NCBI GenBank assembly: GCA_028622995.1
Contig: JAJQJQ010000040.1
Coordinates: 2,108,001 to 2,172,000 of the forward strand
Length of the DNA stretch: 64,000 bases
DNA from: Panagrolaimus kolymaensis
Taxonomy: Eukaryota > Nematoda > Chromadorea > Rhabditida > Panagrolaimidae
Reading direction: 5' to 3'
Positions 35,332-49,100 of the stretch are shown here, in pieces (the first letter of the stretch is position 1; the number at the start of each line of letters is the position of its first letter). The notes under the pieces are model-generated. The model made no database searches. It was not told where the DNA came from and saw only the letters and a program-made list of their open reading frames with translations. The position numbers were made by a program, and so were the translations under genes.

Positions 35332-37031
35332 TTATTTTTTAGGATTTTTTAATAGACGTTCAGTTACTTGAGTATCGTCACTACGAGAGCTACCTTTTCT
35401 TGCACGAACATATTTGGCACCGCTATTTTGAGTCTTCTTCGGTGTTGCTGGAGTTGGAAAATTTTTGACAGCACTATTCTGTTTCGTTTTTGATACTGGT
35501 GTTGCAGCTCCAGTCATTTGAGTTACAGCTGTGTTTATAGGAGTAGGAAGTATTGTTGGAGTTTGAATTGGAATAGGAGTACGAGCAACAGGAGTAACAG
35601 TTTCACGAATTTTTGATTGACCTTTTTTAGAAGGAATAGGTTGCGGTGGTGTTCGAGGAGGAGTATTTGGTTTTTTTGAGCCAGCTTGCTTGAGAACATT
35701 TTCACTTGGTGTCATAGCTTTTGTTCCAGGTGTTTGAGGCGGCAGTTGATAGATAGGTTCAGCTGTATTGATTTTTTTGAGAGCAGATGCTGACATTTGT
35801 CTTACTCTTGAGCGAAGTATTGGTGTGCTAAAACCATTGATATTTTAAAAACAAAATATAGTAAAGAGACTTACGCTGGTACTAAACTATTCATAAGCGG
35901 CGTAGTTGCAGGTACTAAAGATTGAGCACTGAGACGTTGAGTTACAGCAGTATGAAGATTGTGACCACTAAAGTTTCCCTCTTGAACCTGGAATAAAAGA
36001 TTTATAAATGAAAAAAAGAAATGAAAAAACTTACTTTGTATCCAAATACAATGATGCTGATTGGTTGAATAATAGTGATTTTGACGACCATGTTTAGATT
36101 TATATGATCATGGATTAAACTTTCATGGCCATAGACTACCCAACTTGTGTAATTATTTATTCTTCCATGACAAATCCAAGGTTGATTATTTGTAAGTTCT
36201 TCAAGCTTCATTTTTATTTTACTTACGATGAAATCACCTATTTGAAATTCTTTTTCACGTTCACCAAGTTTTTCGTTCTTCACTCTGTGAGCTTCTGCCA
36301 AAATACTTTCTTTGAGTTCATTCATAGCATTAAATCCACATTCGTTAGCATCATGGTTCATAACAAAAATAAGATCAAACAGAGGACTATGTGCCATTGG
36401 AGTTACAGCATGAGATGGCAAGACGTGTTCATGTGAGCGTCGAGAAAGAGCTTGAACAGTAGGAGTTCGAGGTGGTGGACGTATCATAGTAATTCTAATG
36501 GGTGCTTCTACCATTTTCCCATTGACTTTTTCAAATGTTTGAGCGGCGGTTACCTAAAAACGTTTTAATGAAGCAAAATTTTAGTGTTAATAAAAGCATT
36601 AAAAATATATGAGATTATGCAGGTAAAGTATTTAGCATATTTCTGCCTTTTGAACTTCAATCATAATTTTATTAGTTCGTTTATCCCCAAAATGTTTAAA
36701 AATGAGAGACACCATTTTTAAGTAACAATCATATATAATTGAAATACTTACCACATGAGGAGGAGCTATAATATCGTTATCGACTTCTGCTTTTATTCCT
36801 TCTTTTTCAACAGTATTGAGAGGTGTCTTCCTTCCATCGATTTTATCATAAAATTCCTAAAAAGTCTTTATTAGTGAATATTCAAAGATTTATTTATTTT
36901 ACCTTTGAAAGCCGCCTTTCATTACAATAATAACAAATACTAATAATTATGAAAGAAACCACAGCGAGACCAATTGAAATGAAGAATGGCAAGGAAGCTG
37001 AAACTTTTAATTCAGAGATGCATCGCCCCAT
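35332..37031 (-). CDS. Single-pass membrane protein with long Pro/Thr-rich tail
   Basis: Six exons or so run from ATG 37031 (MGRCISELKVS) to TAA 35332. A hydrophobic segment at about residues 10-35 ends in CYYCNERR, fitting a signal-anchor or type III membrane span with the rest in the cytoplasm. The middle part has a compact folded-looking unit (KEFQIGDFIVSKIKMKLEEL, then ICHGRINNYTSWVVYGHESL) with alternating hydrophobic residues that suggest beta strands. The last 200 residues are rich in Pro, Thr, Lys and Gln, with repeated TP-type motifs (PPRTPP, TPVARTPIP, TPATPKK). These are candidate proline-directed kinase or SH3 sites in a disordered tail ending KNPKK. I do not recognise the family. 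The exon joins keep phase where I checked them, but the small exons near 35.9 kb are less certain. Confidence 0.6.
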
Positions 37032-37883
37032 GTTTGAAGAGAGAAATTGAAATGTTTGTGAAATGAATCAAATGAAACCATTTTTCTTTGCGAAAGCAAA
37101 AACGTGAGACAAATTATAATAATGAAAAATTTGAATAAAAAATGTCTTCAAAGTTTGTTTTTGGTTTTTTCACTTCAAACGATAATTAACAATAGGGTTT
37201 TTTTTTCATTTTCGTAATTTTTCTAATCGATGCAATAACAATCATCATCCTCAGAGACTAAAGTTTATAAACTACTGCAATTTGTTTTTCACCAAAAAAT
37301 ATTTATTGTATTTCAGGCCCTTCTTTATTTTTTCTATTTTGCTTATTTTATTTTACTATTTTTTTCTCTCACTATTATAAAAAAACTAAATGAAAGTGTT
37401 GTGTATGTATTGTAAATCCGGGAAAGAAGAAGGTGTCAAATTTCAGAGTTGTTTTGACTCGACATGTCTTCGTACATACAATTACATTTATGTTGAAACT
37501 ATTCAATATTAAAAAAAGGTATTTTTATAATTGTTTTGACCTTTTCAAAAGTATAATTAAATTGTTAATTTTACTTATTGTTATTATTTGTAAAGATAAA
37601 AGTTTACAGTATACTTTTATTAAAAGCAATTTAAAATATTTTTAATTCTCACTATAATACAATCATCATTGAAATTTTTAAAAAACATAAGAAAAAAACA
37701 GATCCCGTTTATCACTGGTACAAAAAAAAATTAAAAAGAATTTTAAAAAATACCGGCAAGAAAAAAAATTAAAAATACAAATATGTTTAAAAAATGGTTA
37801 ATAAACTGTGACTAGAAACTCGTAGTTTTATTTTTTGTTATCGTTGTTGATACCCCTGCACACCTTTCTTTTCTCATTCTTCT
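37032..37883. other. Intergenic, nothing recognised
   Basis: AT-rich spacer between the Pro-rich membrane-protein gene and the tol-1 3' end. A 70-codon plus-strand frame at 37433-37645 is Leu/Ile/Lys-rich and looks like chance. Confidence 0.5.
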
Positions 37884-40800
37884 TCATACAATTTCACTTG
37901 GTACAATAGTTCGATAAATTTCTGAATAGGTGTCTGATCGATCACCCAAAATTGTTGAATCACTGCTATTTTGTAAGTGTAATTTTGTGGGCAAATATGA
38001 ATAAAATAAATTCCAAAATAATGGTTCTTGAACGCTGAGGAGACAATTTTTTCTTAATATTTGTCCCAATTCATTATCCAGTTCATTCGCTTGAACTCCA
38101 GCACCCAAAATTCCAACAACCCTTTTATTATTTTTAGCAAAAAGTTGATGAGATGTTTTTATTTGAAGCGTGGACCATTCATTTTCAAGAAAATTTTTGG
38201 TTACAAATATAATCAGCGCTTGACAAGATTCTAATTGATGGATAAGTTCGTCACTAACTGTATGCCGATTTCCATTATAAACATGTTTGGCCCCATCTTG
38301 ATGTAATAAACAAAGAGTATAATCTTCATTTTCAAGATGTCTAAAAAAATTCAACGTTAAAATACAGTTTGTTGCAAAAAGGCATTTGAATATGTGTATT
38401 TAAAAAATATCTTACCGACAATAATTATTTAAAACAATTTGTTCATCAGCTTTTGAATAACTTATAAATGCATCATATTGTATTAATGGAAGAGGGCTGC
38501 AACCTGGTGTAGCGGTGGAACAATTTAGTGAAGGGGTAGCTTTCTTATATCGATTTTTAGTGTTACTGCCTTTACGGAATAAAGCTAAAATGATATAAAC
38601 CAATCCCATGAGAGCTAGCAACATGACAATAATGGATGCAATCATAAGAATGATATTTCTTTCAGGTCCTCCGCCAAAGAATCCACTAACTTCAACAACG
38701 CAAAAAGTATGATTTGCTTGATTAATAAAATCCAACATGGGTAAAGAAAAGATATGATCGCCACGATTTGGTACAAGTGAAGATAAAACAGTGGTATCAT
38801 TGCTTATAATAGATTTCGTGACATTTTCAGTGCATTCCATTGCATCAGAATCTTCAACTATTTTTAAATGTTTCATGAGCCATGATTGAACTCGAAAACG
38901 CTTCCAATTGCAATCGCATCGAAATGGATTATTCCTCAAAGTTATTTCGTTTAATTTTTGACTTAAAATAATCATTTCAGGTAGTTCATCGAAATCATTT
39001 CCAGAAAGATGAAGGGTTTGAAGATTTGGAAGTTGTTCCACAAGCCGGGTATCGAGTTCGTATAAATGATTATTATGTAAATCAAGATGTTCAATTCGTT
39101 GAGTTTTAAACATTTCATCTCCGCGTAATTCAGTCAATTCATTGCTTGAAAGATCAAGTTTTTCAAGGGATGCCAAAGTATTAAAAGCTAAAGGTTGAAT
39201 AATTCGAATGCCGGAAGCATTGATTCGAAGTTCAATCAAACGATTACGACTCATAAAATCATGGGTTTTGAGGGTTGGAAGTTGAAGGCTTTCGAGAAGA
39301 ATGTGAGTAGCGTGCATTGGAAGAACTTTGGGTGAAAAAGCTCGAAGAGAAGTTTCATTAAGATTTTTGCATTCCACGACATTGGTTTTGTATGCATGAT
39401 CATGGAAGCATGAACACCCAACGGGACATTTAGATTTGCAATCACAATTACCATATTGGCAACAAATGCAATTTGGTTCACATGTTTGTTCATAAGGGCA
39501 CAAAAAATCTGATTCTTTGGTTGAAGCCAATGATTTATTTTCCTTTGAAACTAAATGTTTGCAAGTTGTATTCGCGGCATCAATAATCTCCAATGATGTT
39601 TTTGAGCTCAGCGATGAAATCCATGCCATTTCACAATGGCATTCAAATGGATTACCTTGAAGTGAAACTTTGGTAATCAAAAGTCCATTAATCATCGAAG
39701 CTTCATTTTCTCGGAAAGTTTTCTTAGTTAAATATTGAAGTTTGTTATTTTTTAAATTAACAATTTTTAAATTATTTAAAGCATTAAAAACATCATCTTC
39801 GATTAAATCGATTTGATTATCGCTGAGATTAATTTCTTCAATTTGTTCACTTAATTGACTCTTTTCAAGTTTTTTGAGGCGGTTATTATTTAACTAAAAA
39901 ATATTAATTGATTAACAAAAGTTTTAAATTTAGTTTAAAACTAACCAAAAGAGTTCGAACTTTATTATTTGTGGTTGGAGCAATGGCAGAAATTTTATTA
40001 TTTGATGCATCAATGGCGTGTAAATCTTCAGAAAATTCAGTCCATTCAAAAGTTTGAATATTATTTTGACTAATGTTAAGAGTTCGAAGAGATTTTACAG
40101 GAAACAATGAACCACCAAAAATTGAAATTTTATTATTCGATAAATCAATGCTTCGAAGATGCGGACAATCTTCAAATGAATCTTGAGCCAATCCATCAAT
40201 TCGATTATTTGAAAGATTGAGTTCAGATAAATGTGGGCATGCAGAGAAAATATAACTTTCAATGGATGAAAGTCGATTGGAGCTTAAATCCAATTTTGAA
40301 AGATGCACCATTTTATTGAGAACAAATTTATAAAGTTTGTTGATTTGATTTCCCGAAAAATCCATGGCTTTTATTTTAGCCAATCTTGCAACAGCCATAG
40401 GTAATTCAACCAAAAGATTTTGTGACATATCAAGTTTATGAAGTCGATGAGAAATATCACCAAATACTCCAACATCAATATGATAAATGGAATTATTTTT
40501 GAGGTTCAATTCTCCTAGATCCGTTAATCCATCAAAACATCCTTCGATGAGAGTTTTAATTCGATTATTACTTAAATCCAACTGAAATATAAGAAAATGT
40601 TTTAATAACGTTTATGCAGCATTAAAAAGTCCTTGAAGATTCTGTTATTAAATCCCTCATTGACCGATCTTAACCTTTTTCTCTTCTCTCAATCTATTTC
40701 TCTTGTGTCATTTTTTATTTGCACCTAACCAACAAGGTCAATCCAATTCAATACAATTTACAAAAATAGGGTGTAATACCATCAATTGCGTCATTCCCCA

Positions 40801-43800
40801 AATTGAACAATTGAAGGCTGCTGCAAAAATGTGCGCGTCTGCTATGCCACTTGGCAACTAACTAACCATTCTCATTCACTAAAATCAAAAGCCATATGGC
40901 TGGCTTCTTATGCAAGCTAAAGATGTGAGAATATAAATCACCGAAACGAAAAAAATCACATTGCAAAAGAATCGTAAAAAATCATTTATCCACGCATGTT
41001 TGCTTTTGTTTTACAGTTTATACAATCTTCTCTCTATTTCAATCGAGCTAGTTCCATTGTTTTATGAATAAATGACTTTTTATGATTTTTGTTTTCAGAT
41101 TGTTTTCAGACAAATAACAGATTGTAAATGCTAAATATTTTGCAATCCCCGCATGCGCGTAACAAAAAAAATGCAACTTCTATGGAAACAAAAAAGGTGG
41201 CAGTAAAAAAAATTATTTTGGTTATGTACCTTTCGATGTCGTTACAGTACATTTTTCTCTAAATTATTTATCTGTCATTCACAAAAATATTTCAGCGATT
41301 TTTTAAAGGGGCATAGCATATTATTTCCCGCATCTGTGTAAACATAAAAAAAATATTGCACGCAAATTTGAAGCAGTTTTTTTAGATCAAAAAAGGCTTT
41401 TTTGAAGTGCGCAGAAATTTGATATCTTTGCCTGCCACTCTTTCACTCGTCAGCTATTGTTTGAGGTGCTTTAAATCGAAAAAATAAAACCATATTGTAG
41501 TATTGAAGGAGTGATTGAGAAAAGAGGATTACCGTAATTGGATTCATTTTTAGATAGGACAGAAAGAAAGATTTGGATAAGAGCGTATGCTATTTTCTCC
41601 CCAACAAAAAAAAGATAAATAAACAAACCTTTGAAAGTTTTGTAAGATTTTGAAATTGTGAAGGTTGTAAAACGGCAATTTGATTATTTGATAAATGCAA
41701 TGTTTGAATACTGGAATATGAAGATTGAATAATTTTTAATGGCACTGAATCGAGATTATTGAAGCTGAGATCAAGGGTTTCGATGGATTCTGATTGAAGG
41801 CTGAACGGAGTATTGGAATCAATTTTGTTATGGCTAAAGTTTGCATAAACGAATTTGTTGAGATTTGCCACAGAAACAGGAATATTTGCGAGTTTGTTTC
41901 GGGCCAAATTTAAATGAAGCAACGATTCAGGGAGAATGACGACTTCATTCAAATCATTATCTTCAAAATCCAAATGTTGTAAACTTTTGAGAGGTTTGAA
42001 CGAATCTTCATGGATATCTGAGAGACCATTGCCAACAATAAAAATTTGTCGCAACGATGGATAAGCAACCAAATCATCAGCTCCTATCGATTCAATAACA
42101 TTGCCAGAAAGATCCAAAATTATTAGTTGATTGAATTCACATTTCTCTCCACCAGTTTGATCTAATTTTGTTGAAGCCAAATTGTTGGTCGTCAAATTGA
42201 GAATCTATAAATATCATAATTTATTAGTTGAATTTTATTTTTTTGCCCGCCAAAAATGCTTATATTGCATAATTTTAATTTTATTTTTTGAATATTTTTA
42301 TAACCTCTTTTTTAAATTTCTAGTCATTAATTGTGTCATGAAAAAAGTCGCATTCATTTGTCGATATGCCATTGTTGCAACCATCTGGTTGTCACAAGGG
42401 CATTTCATCTTCTTCTTTTCAATCTTCATTCCAATCTATTGTCGTCATGGAAAATGACTCAAACATTTTTGTTTTTAACCTTCCCTTGCCTTTTGTTTTC
42501 GCTTCCCTTAAATCCGGGTAAATCCTTCGCGCTAAAATGCAACGATCAATCTTTGCCGAAGAAAAAAAAGCGATGAACCGCAACACATGGTTGCTTGTTT
42601 CAAAAACTATTATTGAACGCGGAGGAGGCAAACCATTTCCAATGCGCACATATATTGTTGGTTGTCTTGAATGAGCGTTATTATTATTTTATTATTAATA
42701 CTTGAAAAAAGCTGTCAAAGCACTCGAGCGATTTTTCCGGCGGACGCCGCTGGTTGTAAACATTTTAAACAAAAAATTACAATATTGCTTCAAAAAAATA
42801 TTTTCGACAAATTTTGGCGCAATTAATCCATTCTCAATTGAAAAAAATAAATAAAAAATGGGACAAGTGTTTGTGCCTTGAACCGTCTCTTTCTCCCGTT
42901 GGGGATAATAACAAAAAATATGAAAGATTTCTTCTTTCCTTTTTATGAGTTTCTCAAAATTTGTTATTGCAAAAAATTGAAAGTATTACTCGGATTTTTT
43001 TACACAATTGAAAGTGAGAATAATAAAATTAAAATAAAAACAAACCTTTAAATCGGTAAATGGGCAAAAAAGGCCATCGGGAAATTCTCGGATCGTTGAA
43101 TCGGTCAAGGTTAATTTCTGGAGAGCCTTAATCGGATGAAATATTTGATTTGATAGTGTTAATGATTTTGCTGCTGCTTCAACGCCATTTTCAAAGCTTA
43201 ATTGACTTAAATAAAGATATTCAAGTTTTGGTAAGCCTCGAAAGGTATTTGATGGTAAATCAGTGCTTCGACAAGACTAAAAAAAATTAAAGTTAAAAAC
43301 CAAAATATTTTAGGCTTGAAATTATTATTATTTTTTATTGGCGGTTAAATAAAAAAGGTTTAAAATTCACTCTATATTTTCCAAGTATTCCTGTGATTGA
43401 GTATAGTTCGTAAAAAAAACCTTTTTTATAAGTGGTACAATTTTTTGTTCGATAATACATATTGCGCTTTTGATCTCTTTGTCTTTTTTTCTTTCATCAA
43501 AATAAATACTTACCGATATTTTAAGATTTCGTAGAACTTTAAACCCTTCAAACATATCATCCGCAAAAGTTGATTCATGTTGATGTGAGAGGCATCGAAG
43601 GCTTAGAGTTTTGGTTGCATTGTTAGGAAAGTTTTCAAAACTTTTAACACCTTTTAAAAAGTCAATTTCACAACTTATTACTAATTGATTTCCATCTACC
43701 ACATCAGGAACGCATCGACAACTAAAAAAAGGAAAAAAAGTTTATTTGTATTTGTTATTGTTTTATTTTTTAGCTGGGAACATAAATGGAGTTTTTTTAT

Positions 43801-46127
43801 TATGTTGCAAAAATATTCCATTTTTTGCTTTTTATCTTTAACCGCTGTTTTCCATTTGCAAATGAAAAATGCTTTTAGCAACAGAAGCATCAACTGTCGT
43901 CGTCGCGCAACGGTTTTTTGAGGATCTTCGATCGGTGCAAACAAAAATCGGCGGCGGCACATTCTTCTCAAATTAAAGGAAAGAAATAAGCTTCTATTAC
44001 GTCTTATTTGTTTCTTTCTTCTTCATGCTTTGCTTTTGTTTTAGGCGGTTCAATTACGCATTGCATTGTTATTTGGTAACATGTTTTGAAAAAAAAAAAA
44101 TAGAAATAAGCTCAAATACTAAAAAGAGAAAAAACTAAAAATTTGCATTTTTTTTTCAATGTTCCATTGAATTCCAAAAAAGATAGATAAGAACGAGTTA
44201 TTTTTGTTTGTCAAAAAAGTGTAATGCTTGATTGAAACTCTTTTGAATAGAATTCACAACCATGGCTTTTTTATTCTTAGAAAATCCACTTGTCACAGTT
44301 TTTTTTGTTCTTTTAAGGAAAGTTAAAAAAGAGCACCGCACCAAATGTTCAAACTAATCTTCATCGATATTCGCCTTTCTCTTTTTTGTCATAAGAAAAT
44401 CGGATCGTTAAGTGTTCATTGCATCATCAGCAGGGGTCAATATAAGTGCCTGCCTGTCTCACTAATGAGAATGCAACTAGTTTTCCGGCATAGAAAAAAA
44501 TGAATGTCGATAGCACTGAATGACCATTGTTTTTAAGTGACTAACACAGGCCAAGCCAATTTTAGAAGCTTCATGCAGATCCATTCTCTTTTCTTTTTGG
44601 TTTTAGAAAACACAATTTAAAACAGTTCATAAAAATGTTTTGAATTTAGTCGTTAGTTTCAAACTGTCATAAATTCGCAATCAATCAAGATATCATTTGT
44701 TATTTTGGTAGTTTATAAAACCCGAAAAAAGATGAAAAAATGATAAATCGGTATATTAAAAAGCTTTGACGCGCGATATGCCAAATATTTCATGGATGTA
44801 TCATTTTTTCAATAAATAAAATTCAGAAAAATAAAAGCAACAAAAACTCTTTCGGCAAATTTTTTGTTTTTCAATGAAAAAGTGTCAATTGAAAAGCGTT
44901 CAAGTCGGCTGCAAGCGAATTGACTGTTTCTCTATCGAAAAAGTGAATCAAAAAAGCGCGGGCTCAAAATGCAAATTTTATAAAAATAAAAAAAGGAGAA
45001 GCCAATGTTGTGTGGTTTGAATTAAATTGGTATATGGGAGAAGCCCACTAAAATTCCCTTGAGATTATACAAATATGAAAAAGGAACACTTCCGACGACT
45101 ATATTTTTTTTTGCAAAAAATAAAATAAAATTTTCTAAACAAATAATTGTGAAATTATTTTTTCCAAAGAAAGTAAAAGAAGCATGAATATGTTTGTTTG
45201 AAACAACTTGTTGCTACCTTTTTTGGTTTTGATTCATTTCCCAAAAGTTTAGTTTTCAGTAACAAATATGTATGTATTTATATTAGTCATGAAAATGGTG
45301 AGAGAAAGTGCCCTTCTGTTTTTTGAGCATTGTTTTATATATTTATTTTTTTCTAAAGGAGGTCGAAAGACAAGAGGTAAAACAAAAAAAAAAAACAGGA
45401 AATATGACGACTTGAATAAAATAAGAGAATGAAACAGAAAGGCATCTTTTTTGCTTCCGGTCGATTTAGCAACCATCGCTCGCGCCAAAATTCAATCGAG
45501 AGAAAGATAATGGACGGAAGAGGCATTGTCACAGGTAACGGCACTCGTGCCGAGTGTGAACATGATTTTTTTTGGTTGCTTTTGCGCGATCGGATCAAAT
45601 TTAGAGGAAATAAATTGAAGCAAAAAATGTGTCTATGACGATGAAAATTGAATGGGCATATTGTTTAAAGAAAAATTTTATGGAAAAGACTATAGCATTG
45701 TAATGAAAAAAGGAGGGAATCAAATAACGGTAAATGAGGTGATTAAAAGAAATATGAAAATAAACATGGTGTAAAATGCTTTTTAAAACTGGTTCCAAAA
45801 TGTCAACATTAAATTTTAAGAATTTAAAGAAATAAAAAAAACAAACCCATCAGGACAAGTATATTGAAAAATATCATAATCTGATCCTGCAGCAGCTACA
45901 ACCGATGGAATAAAACATAAAAATGAAAAAATGCAAATAATTTTTATTATATAATTTAAATTCCATTTTAAATAATGATGCATTGATGATGAATGACGAT
46001 GATATTTTGATGGCGCCATTACGGTTTTAATTTTTCGATATTCGACGCCATTCAAAACAAAACCCTCGTCGTCTTCGTCTATTTCTTCTGTCGTTGAGGT
46101 ACTTGCAAAGAAGGGTTCTTCTCGCAT
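37884..46127 (-). CDS. tol-1: Toll-like receptor (LRR-TIR), TOL-1 orthologue
   Basis: Seven exons (46127-45847, 43721-43514, 43276-43046, 42204-41629, 40581-39946, 39893-38416, 38340-37884) close exactly in phase to 1,288 residues. The ectodomain has over twenty leucine-rich repeats and two Cys-flanked caps, the first of them C-terminal type (NPFECHCEMAWI) followed by a Cys cluster CEPNCICCQYGNCDC. It is thus of the multiple-cysteine-cluster class like Drosophila Toll. A membrane span (about 1060-1086) precedes the TIR domain with box 1 YDAFISYS (about 1117) and box 3 FWNLFYSYLP. The box 2/BB-loop region is LCLLHQDG...NRHTVSDEL, lacking the usual RD..PG. In C. elegans TOL-1 acts in development and pathogen avoidance. 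The hydrophobic signal segment lies at residues 59-80 if the first ATG is used, so a later Met (37 or 49) may be the true start. Introns 1 (2.1 kb) and 4 (1 kb) are long. Confidence 0.95.
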
Positions 46128-49100
46128 GATATTTTTATTTTTTTGAATAACAATAAAGAAAAAATATTGTGTTAGAACGCGTTCGTTTTTCTCAATTTAA
46201 TTCAGTGATTTTTATTCATTGAAATTAGGTTTGATAGCACCATTCAGAGAGAGAGAAATAATATTGAAGTTGAAAAACAACAAAAAACCAAGTAAAGGGA
46301 AAATGTTGCAAAATTGAATGTGCCAAAAATTTAAATCTAAAATTAAAAAGAAAGTATTAATTTAGCGCCAAAAAAAAGTTGAAAATTACAAAGGTCTCAA
46401 ACTCTTTTGAAGGACATGATCCGATCAATTCCAATGAACATAAAAAATATATCGACGCGAGAAAATAAAAAAGGGTAATCAAAAAAGCGGAGAGTCTTAA
46501 AAGAGAAAAAAACTTTTTTTACGAACTTCAATCAACGACTTATCGCACTTTTGGTTTAGTTGGTGGGCCACGATCAATCATGACTTTTTTTTATGAAGCG
46601 ATAAAGCAAAAACCTTTTCCAATCAAAGAAAGTCGTAAAACTACTAAAAAAAATTTTGGGCGTTTGAAAAAGAAAACCGATTTCCCACGAAAGTTTAAAA
46701 TAATTAAAATTATAAAAGTTTTTATAAATTAAAAAAGAAAATGATATTGGTTTTGCAGGTGGTTTAAAATAAATGAATAAAAACGAGGAAATTTTCTGGG
46801 AGTAAAATTAATGAATGAAAGAAAAAATAAAGAGCCGCGACGCCTCTGCCAGAAGGGGAAGTCACTCACTCTTTTGCTTGCGCAGTTGGGTCTCTTCTTT
46901 TCCTTCTTCTCGGGTCGAGCCGTGGCAAATGTCAAGATGAAGAAAGGCGGAGTTTACCAAAATCTACATCCATCCTCGATGAGAGTGGATTTCATGTAAT
47001 AAAAAAAGACGCATAAAATTAATATAAAGATTTGTAGAAATTGAAGATACTTGGACATTATTGTAAAATTCTAGATAATGTTTTCATTTTGGCACTCCAG
47101 CCCAAAGGTCATATTAAGAATATTTATAAAAAACCATTAAATCAAAACAAATTTTATTGACCAAAAAAATAAATAAAAATAATTAAAACTAAAAATAGTT
47201 GTTGTGTGAGCTCCTTTTTGCCTTCTGGCAATAAACGATTTTTTTTCTTCTACTCTGTCATCGGTCGGTAGGTAAGAAAGGGGAAGGAAGGCATCAACAT
47301 GGTGTGATTTATTGCTGTTGGTAAGAAAGAAAGCCTGAAGAAGAAAAAAAATCATCCGTCAACTTGGATGAACACATGCGAAATTTTCAAAAAAAATATT
47401 CATACTCATTCTGATGATGTTGCTGCTGGAAATGGCAGTGGTAACAAGTAAAAAAGAAACTGACGGCAGAGCAATTAAAAAGGGAGAAGAAATAAAATTA
47501 ATAGACTTTTGAATTTTATTTTAATATTTCTAAAATAAACGGAAAATTGAGCGTTAACTTGCTGTTTCCTTAAAATAGTGAAAATGATATATCTTTAAAA
47601 TGTGGTGGATAATGTTGAGAAAAAAATGTGAAATGATGCGGCAAATGAATAAGATTTAGAAAGAGGAAGAGAGAAAGTGTTAAATGAATAATAATCATTT
47701 AATAATAGGGTCAGTTTTTTTATAATAAAAAAGTTTTATACTGAAAATAACTAAAAATAATAATGACTAATTCCAACTTTTTGGTTATTGTCGCAAGTTT
47801 AAGCTTGATTTTGTTTATTTGCAAAAGAAATTTCTAAATTTAAGAGAGGTTGAAAAATACTACGACTAATCAGGTAAAAGCGAAAAGAAAACGTGTTCAT
47901 GCTTGCTTTGAAAAATGAAAATTAAATGTTTGCAATAAAGATTATTACACCTTTCATTTATTTACATGCATGGGTCGATTTTGCTGTTGTCGAGCAAAAT
48001 AGCTGCTTAACTTTTTTTCATAAATGAAAAGACGATGATGATAGAGCAACCCGACAAGGACATAAAAAAAAATAAGTGAACGCCAAATTGATGACAATAA
48101 ACGATCAATTCTCGCGCAGCAGCAGCACCTACGACAACTTAATCGAAATATATAAAAAATTAAGGAACCGGATTCATTCAAAAAAAAAACTATTAATACT
48201 TTGTTGTCTGTCGTAGGCTGCGATGGTGGAAAGAAAAACAGCTCGACTCCGAAAATGGTCAATGGCAATGATTCATTGACAAACTTTTTTTTGTTATTGT
48301 CGGGTTTTCTTTCTTCTTCCTTAATATAAACTGGATAGTCGATTAAGTGGGTGAATAAGAAAAAAAAAGAGTGGCCTCAAAATATAAAGTTGGCTTGCAT
48401 TTAAGACAGTAAAAAAAATAATATTTCAAATTTTATGGTCAAAGCTTTTCAAAGTTGGCCGTAAATGCATGTTAAAAAAATCCATTTCAAAGAATAATTA
48501 CAACCTGCCAATAAATAATAAAAAAAATTATGTGGTCAAAAAATTGTAACTAAATAAAATACACGATTTCGGAAAGAGGAAAATGCACCTTTCAATGCGC
48601 AACAACAACCTTTTTGAAATCGAATAAAAAAGGAAAGAAAAACGATGCAATCCACGTTCAATTCAAAATTATAATAATGTACATACATAAAATATACAAA
48701 ATGGTTGCTGGCTAATCGACAAATAACTTCCTTTATTCTCTCTGATTGACGATTGACTGACTCACACAACAAAAGGAAACATTGCTGAAAAAATTGGAAA
48801 AAATCCTTTGAGTGAAAAGTTCTTTGAAAATTTTGAATAAAAATGAGAGCATAGAAAAAATATCAGAGAAAAAAGCTGCACCAAAAATCAAAAAATAAAT
48901 AAAAGAAAAAAAATGTTTAAAAATATGTGTTACAGTTTAGAAACAAAAACACCACAGCTGACTAAAAAAAGAAAAAATGTTTAAAAAACAAAGTCAAAAA
49001 AGTATGTACGCATGCATGTAAAAGGCTTAAAAATGTTTTGTTTTTTATGGTATCGAATGATCAAGATGAATCATTGTTACCACCATCACTCACCAGCCAA

